Positions 6,525 to 10,097 of a stretch of 10,097 nt of DNA are shown piece by piece. The notes beneath the pieces were generated by a model that did no database searches, was not told the DNA's origin, and saw nothing but the letters and a program-made list of their open reading frames with translations. Source of the stretch: JANMDR01 sp043760555. GTDB taxonomy: Bacteria > Pseudomonadota > Gammaproteobacteria > Burkholderiales > Usitatibacteraceae. Location of the stretch: contig JAYUOW010000248.1 of the NCBI GenBank assembly GCA_043760555.1, positions 1 through 10,097 of the forward strand, written 5' to 3'. The first letter of the stretch is position 1. Each line of letters begins with the position of its first letter. Made by a program: the position numbers and the translations under genes.

Positions 6525-7574
6525 ATGTTTATCCGCAAACGCGCAACATTTCAAGCCATTTTTTGGGGCGGCTATATTGTCGTTTCACTTCTAATTTTTG
6601 CGCAGTATTTTAGTAAGGCTTCAGGCATTGTTTTAATCATGATGCTCGTAGGCTCAGGGCTTTATGGCGCTAGCGAAGTTTTGCGCAACATCATGCTCAA
6701 ACATGGCAGGCTGTCGGCTCCTGGGTGGCCGCTGTTGGCCTGCATGTTGGTGCTAGTACCGCTGGCAGCCATCATCGTGCAATGCGGCATTTTTATGATT
6801 TTAAAAATCGCGTTGGCTCTAAGCTGGGTGACGCTGCCGGGCGGCAACGCGGACTATCGTTTTGGTAGCGTTATTGGCTATATTTTTAACTCCGCCATCA
6901 TGCTGTGGCTATGGTGCGGCATTTGGCTAAGCGCCTATTATTTGCGTCGCTATCGCGAAGCCGAGATTGAAATCTGGCGCGCTAAAGCCGCGCAAAGTAA
7001 GCTTGAACTTGACGTGCTGAAGGGGCAAATAAATCCGCACTTTACCTTCAATGCGCTCAATAATTTACGCGCCATGATTAACGAAGACACCGACAAAGCC
7101 CGCACCATGGTGACGCAACTATCGAACATCTTGCGCTATACCTTGCATCACAGTCAGCATGACCGTGTAAGCCTAAATGACGAGCTTGCGATCGTGCGCG
7201 ACTACATCGCACTTGAACAATTGCATTATGAAAACTGCTTGGATGTGCAGTGGCAAATTGATGCTGATCTTGCATCCAACAGTACCTTACCGCCTATGCT
7301 GCTGCAGCTTTTGGTTGAAAACGCGGTGAAGCACGGTATTGCCAAACGTGTAGGCGGTGGCACTGTGTTGATTGCAATTTCGACGGAAAAGGCCACGCTA
7401 AAAATTAGCGTGACCAACCCCGGCAACTGGGCACCGGTAGAACACCCAAGTATCGGCTGGAACAACTTGCGTGAGCGGCTACAGCGCGTGGGCGGCGCAG
7501 GCGCCAAGTGCAATATTGACGCTGTTGCTGACACGGTGAAGGTGACGTTATTGGTGCCACAATCAAAATCATGA
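6525..7574 (+). CDS. LytS/YehU-type membrane sensor histidine kinase
   Basis: A 349-residue kinase of the His_kinase (PF06580) type with a GHKL ATPase domain. The first 150 residues hold about four hydrophobic spans (roughly 8-30, 35-55, 65-105 and 120-145) with no large periplasmic domain, so it probably senses through the membrane. The phospho-acceptor is His172 in GQINPHFTFNALN, and the N-box is ENAVKHG with Asn266. A G-box-like NNLRERL lies near the C-terminus. The ATG at 6525 is chosen because it follows the hydrolase stop closely and precedes the first membrane span. No Shine-Dalgarno is visible (only CTTTTAAAAAAT), so translation may be coupled to the hydrolase gene; a TTG at 6477 is an alternative. 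Its end overlaps the regulator gene by 4 bp (ATGA). It should phosphorylate that regulator. Confidence 0.9.
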   Translation: MFIRKRATFQAIFWGGYIVVSLLIFAQYFSKASGIVLIMMLVGSGLYGASEVLRNIMLKHGRLSAPGWPLLACMLVLVPLAAIIVQCGIFMILKIALALSWVTLPGGNADYRFGSVIGYIFNSAIMLWLWCGIWLSAYYLRRYREAEIEIWRAKAAQSKLELDVLKGQINPHFTFNALNNLRAMINEDTDKARTMVTQLSNILRYTLHHSQHDRVSLNDELAIVRDYIALEQLHYENCLDVQWQIDADLASNSTLPPMLLQLLVENAVKHGIAKRVGGGTVLIAISTEKATLKISVTNPGNWAPVEHPSIGWNNLRERLQRVGGAGAKCNIDAVADTVKVTLLVPQSKS

Positions 7575-8290
7575 AAATATTTATTGTTGAAGATTCGCGC
7601 CTGGCTCGACAAGAACTGCGCACGCTATTGGCCGAGCACAGTGATTGCGAAATTATCGGCGAAGCTGCCAATGTAGAGGCCGCCTTGGAAGGTATCGAAA
7701 GCCTGCGACCCGACGTGTTGCTGCTAGATATTCATCTGCCGGGCGCGACTGGCTTTGATCTCCTCGATAAGCTTGATTACATGCCCATCGTGATTTTTGC
7801 CACTGCCTACGATCACCATGCGCTGCAGGCGTTTGAACGCAACGCGCTCGACTATTTACTAAAGCCCATCGCGCCCGAACGCCTAAGCATCGCGCTAACG
7901 CGTGCCCGTGAGCGGATGCAAAAGCCTACAACCACCGCGCCGCAGCTCGTTAAAAAAGGTGCTGACGACACGATTTTTGTGCGCGAGGGTGAACAATGCT
8001 GGTTTGTACGCTTGGGCGATGTAAGCGGTTTTGAAGTCATGGGCAACTACGCGCATGTGTGGTTTGACGGCAAGCAGCCGCTGCTGTCCCGCAGCTTAGG
8101 TTATCTGGAAGAACGGCTGGATCCCACGCTATTTTTTCGCGCCAGCCGCAGTCATTTGATTAACTTAAAATGGGTAACTAGCATTCAATCAGCGATGAGC
8201 GATGGCTACTTGGTGAAGCTGCGCGATGGGAGAACGGTAGAAATTTCACGGCGACAGGCGAAGGTGTTGCGCGAGACGTTGGAGCTTTGA
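7571..8290 (+). CDS. LytTR-family response regulator
   Basis: A 239-residue regulator. The N-terminal receiver domain (about 1-120) has the acidic pair Glu7-Asp8, the phospho-acceptor Asp53 in LLLDIHLPG, the switch residue Thr in FATAYD, and Lys in YLLKPI. A linker leads to the C-terminal LytTR DNA-binding domain (about 135-239), seen in FEVMGNYAHVWF and FFRASRSHLINL. The family binds pairs of nine-base direct repeats upstream of target genes. The gene overlaps the kinase gene by four bases and is almost certainly its cognate partner. A 14-bp hairpin lies 26 bases after the stop. Likely targets are unknown; autoregulation of the operon or control of the downstream exported hydrolase is possible, but no convincing LytTR site pair was found. 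Confidence 0.93.
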   Translation: MKIFIVEDSRLARQELRTLLAEHSDCEIIGEAANVEAALEGIESLRPDVLLLDIHLPGATGFDLLDKLDYMPIVIFATAYDHHALQAFERNALDYLLKPIAPERLSIALTRARERMQKPTTTAPQLVKKGADDTIFVREGEQCWFVRLGDVSGFEVMGNYAHVWFDGKQPLLSRSLGYLEERLDPTLFFRASRSHLINLKWVTSIQSAMSDGYLVKLRDGRTVEISRRQAKVLRETLEL

Positions 8291-8316
8291 ATGTCTGCTA
8301 ATTGCTCGATTTAATA

Positions 8317-8351
8317 GGCTGTAGATGCCCCATTTTAGGGCATCTACAGCC
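8317..8351. terminator. 14-bp perfect hairpin after the response regulator gene
   Basis: GGCTGTAGATGCCC (8317-8330) pairs perfectly with 8338-8351 around a 7-base loop, CATTTTA. It lies 26 bases beyond the regulator stop, where an operon terminator would be expected. No long T-run follows, so termination may be weak. A close relative sits at 9720-9760. Confidence 0.55.
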
Positions 8352-8504
8352 ACTTGTTTCAACGGTACGACGCCACAAAAAACCAGCACGCTACGGCGGC
8401 GGCGGTTATTCCAAATTTACTTTAGGTTCTATCTATTATCGAATTTTGGAGTATCGTTACCCTCTGGTTTTAATTCGAAATTTCTCAATCCGTTGAAAGA
8501 CTTC

Positions 8505-8510
8505 AGGAGG
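8505..8510 (+). promoter_or_regulatory. Strong Shine-Dalgarno AGGAGG for the dienelactone hydrolase gene
   Basis: AGGAGG is followed by seven bases and the ATG at 8518. This confirms the start and the long N-terminal segment before the twin-arginine motif. Confidence 0.8.
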
Positions 8511-8517
8511 AACTGCA

Positions 8518-9450
8518 ATGACCTTAGGACAGCTTGACCAGTCAGCATCGGCAACACCAAAAAACGGCGTGACGCAACTAGAAATTGACCAGCGTGTTTA
8601 CGATTTGTACGACGAATATTGTCATGGGCGCTTTGACCGACGCGAATTTTTATCGCGCGCAAGTTCACTTGCCATTGTCGGTGGCATGGGCCTAATGATG
8701 GCGCAAGCGTTGCTGCCGCGCTATGCCGAGGCTCAGACGATTTCGTTTACCGACACTCGAATTAAAGCCAAATACATCAACTATCCATCGCTTGGCGGAA
8801 ATTCCGGCACGATGCGCGGCTATTTGGTTCAACCTATCGGAGCTGGCGCGTTTCCCAGCGTGGTCGTGATCCATGAAAATCGCGGTTTAAATCCGTACAT
8901 TGAAGATGTGGCGCGCAGGCTGGCAGCGGAGGGCTTCTTGGCATTAGCGCCGGATGGCTTGTATCCCGTCGGCGGTTATCCCGGTAATGACGACGATGGT
9001 CGCACATTGCAAGCGGGTCTAGATCAAGCAAAGTTGCGGCAAGATTTACTCAATAGCGCGCAATTTCTTAAAGCGCATGCACTCTCCAACGGTAAGCTAG
9101 GTGCGACTGGGTTTTGCTTCGGCGGTGGCGTGGTGAACTATCTGGCCATTGTCTTGGGTGACAAGTTACAAGCGGGTGTGCCCTACTACGGCGCGGCTGG
9201 CGAAACGGCAGGCGCTGCAAAAATAAAAGCGGCGCTGATGGTTCAACTTGCCGAAAAAGATGACCGCGTTAACGCCACTTACGCCGCATTCACCCCCGAA
9301 CTAACTAAAGCCAAAGTGAATTTTGAAGTGCACACTTACGAAGGCACCCAACACGGCTTTCACAATAACTCCACCCCGCGCCATAACGAAGCTGCTGCGA
9401 ATTTGTCTTGGCAGCGCACCTTGGCGCACTTTAAGAAATACCTAGCTTAA
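8518..9450 (+). CDS. Tat-exported dienelactone hydrolase family protein (YghX-like)
   Basis: A 310-residue alpha/beta hydrolase of the dienelactone hydrolase family. Residues 1-38 form a charged pre-segment (EIDQRVYDLYDEYCHGRFD), followed by a twin-arginine signal DRREFLSRAS (Arg41-Arg42), a hydrophobic core and a likely cleavage site after AEA (72). The enzyme is therefore probably folded first and then exported to the periplasm. The catalytic nucleophile is Cys200 in GFCFGG, with Asp249 in EKDDRV (Asp248 is an alternative) and His279 in GTQHGF. Glu120 in IHENRG matches the conserved Glu that activates the Cys. All catalytic residues are present. Family members cleave cyclic esters such as dienelactone, but many genomic copies like this have no known substrate. 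It is transcribed separately from the lytS-lytT operon, behind the 8317 hairpin. Confidence 0.9.
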   Translation: MTLGQLDQSASATPKNGVTQLEIDQRVYDLYDEYCHGRFDRREFLSRASSLAIVGGMGLMMAQALLPRYAEAQTISFTDTRIKAKYINYPSLGGNSGTMRGYLVQPIGAGAFPSVVVIHENRGLNPYIEDVARRLAAEGFLALAPDGLYPVGGYPGNDDDGRTLQAGLDQAKLRQDLLNSAQFLKAHALSNGKLGATGFCFGGGVVNYLAIVLGDKLQAGVPYYGAAGETAGAAKIKAALMVQLAEKDDRVNATYAAFTPELTKAKVNFEVHTYEGTQHGFHNNSTPRHNEAAANLSWQRTLAHFKKYLA

Positions 9451-9471
9451 AGGGTCTGCGTTCAAAGCAAG

Positions 9472-9497
9472 CTGGCGTTGCGCTCCCGCAGCGCCAG
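9472..9497 (+). terminator. 11-bp hairpin 21 bases after the dienelactone hydrolase stop
   Basis: CTGGCGTTGCG (9472-9482) pairs with CGCAGCGCCAG (9487-9497) around a CTCC loop; one pair is G-U on the + strand. The position fits a transcription terminator, but the following bases (ATACTTTGG) are only weakly T-rich. Confidence 0.45.
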
Positions 9498-9719
9498 ATA
9501 CTTTGGTAGCACGCTGAGTCCCCGGTGTGTCTTGTAGCGCCAGTCGCAGCCAATACGTAAACCTCAAGTGTGTGTAGTGTTATCCAAGCCGCAATGCGGG
9601 AGGGGGTTGGGTACGGCTACACTATAGCCGACCGTCGGAACTTTCTCCATGACAAGTCAAGACATTGGGAAAAAGATCCGATTTAGAGCCCACATATTGC
9701 CCTTTTAGGCGCACCAAAT

Positions 9720-9760
9720 ATAGGCTGAAGATACCCAAATTTAGGGCATCTTCAGCCTAT
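9720..9760. repeat. 17-bp hairpin related to the one at 8317-8351
   Basis: 9720-9736 pairs with 9744-9760 with one mismatch, around a loop AAATTTA. It shares GGCTG.AGAT.CCC / GGGCATCT.CAGCC with the hairpin at 8317-8351, and a TA swap is balanced on both arms. CTTAATTAGATTTTT follows on the + strand, so it could terminate transcription. The two copies suggest a small palindromic repeat family. Confidence 0.6.
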
Positions 9761-10025
9761 CTTAATTAGATTTTTAGAGGCGCATCGCAGCCCAGCTTAC
9801 CTGCCGCAGCAGTTGATCTGCTGCCATTTTGAAGATGCATTTGGTTTATTGGGCACCGAAAATTATTAAATTTTGTGCGTGCTTAATGCATGCTGGCGGC
9901 TGGATAACGCGTTAGTTTTCTTTATGTTCGGCTCCGCACAGAAATACGCTGCATCTACGCGCATCCTAACTAAGTTGGTGCCTGATGCTGATTCCATTTC
10001 TATATCAATAGTGCAGTAACTCAAA

Positions 10026-10097
10026 ACACTGGCGAGCCGTCGTTCCCGCGCAGGCGGGAATCCAGTGTCGTCAGCATAAGTCGCTGGATTCCCGCCT
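10026..10097. repeat. REP/MITE-like inverted repeat, cut by window end
   Basis: TTCCCGC (10043-10049) and GCGGGAA (10054-10060) form a hairpin nested in ACACTGG/CCAGTGT (10026-10032 with 10062-10068). AGGCGGGAATCCAG (10052-10065) is then repeated in perfect inverse at 10084-10097. The second unit runs off the window. This sequence type, with a CCCGC-GCGGG core next to CTGGAT, is a common dispersed intergenic repeat in proteobacterial genomes. Confidence 0.8.

Larger units (their letters stand above)
9451..10024. other. Non-coding region with palindromes downstream of the exported hydrolase gene
   Basis: No gene is convincing here. A frame at 9924-10019 (31 codons from ATG, no ribosome-binding site) is too short to support. 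The stretch holds two strong hairpins listed separately, a small one CGGCTA/TAGCCG (9614-9619 with 9625-9630), and a G-rich run around 9597-9611. Confidence 0.55.

Noticed and set aside
8352..8517. Possible promoter and LytTR binding sites before the dienelactone hydrolase gene
   Set aside because: AT-rich hexamers and an ACCGTTGAA-like nonamer (minus strand, near 8362) exist, but spacing does not fit a sigma-70 promoter or a LytTR direct-repeat pair.
9597..9611. G-rich run as a possible G-quadruplex
   Set aside because: Only three clear runs of three or more G; the fourth is a pair, so the motif is incomplete.
9924..10019. 31-codon ATG frame near the right edge
   Set aside because: Too short, no ribosome-binding site, adjacent to the REP-like repeat.

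Overview
The window looks like a chromosomal segment of a proteobacterium, probably a betaproteobacterium. This rests on the RluA-type pseudouridine synthase, the Tat-exported dienelactone hydrolase with a long pre-signal segment, the LytS/LytTR pair and the CCCGC..GCGGG REP-like repeat at the right edge. No rRNA, tRNA or CRISPR array is visible, so the taxon is an inference.

Layout. (1) 1-852 (+): the 3' part of an RluA-family pseudouridine synthase gene that enters from the left. (2) 1090-4669 (-): two overlapping, AT-rich genes, an AAA ATPase followed by a cytoplasmic subtilisin-like protease. This is the architecture of the known anti-phage / plasmid-exclusion pair IetA-IetS. (3) About 4670-5335: a gene-poor stretch holding the ietA promoter region and a strong stem-loop. 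(4) 5336-5449: a degenerate second copy of the 3' end of the pseudouridine synthase gene. (5) 5585-8290 (+): a secreted alpha/beta hydrolase, a LytS-type sensor kinase and a LytTR response regulator, packed as an apparent operon that ends in a 14-bp perfect hairpin. (6) 8518-9450 (+): a Tat-exported dienelactone hydrolase-family protein. (7) 9451-10097: no convincing gene, but several palindromes and a REP-like inverted repeat cut by the window end.

The main point is that the IetAS pair lies between an intact and a decayed copy of the same gene 3' end (core 730-818 versus 5353-5440, 82 of 89 aligned positions identical by hand count). This is what integration of a genomic island into the end of a housekeeping gene would leave behind. 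No integrase is visible between the copies. The two ends also differ at synonymous codons, so one end probably came from a diverged relative. IetAS itself is a described system. What is locally new is its apparent attachment site, the helix-turn-helix-like C-terminus of the ATPase and the structured upstream region. A second theme is the hydrolase-LytS-LytT operon, with a pair of covarying palindromes placed after two of the genes.
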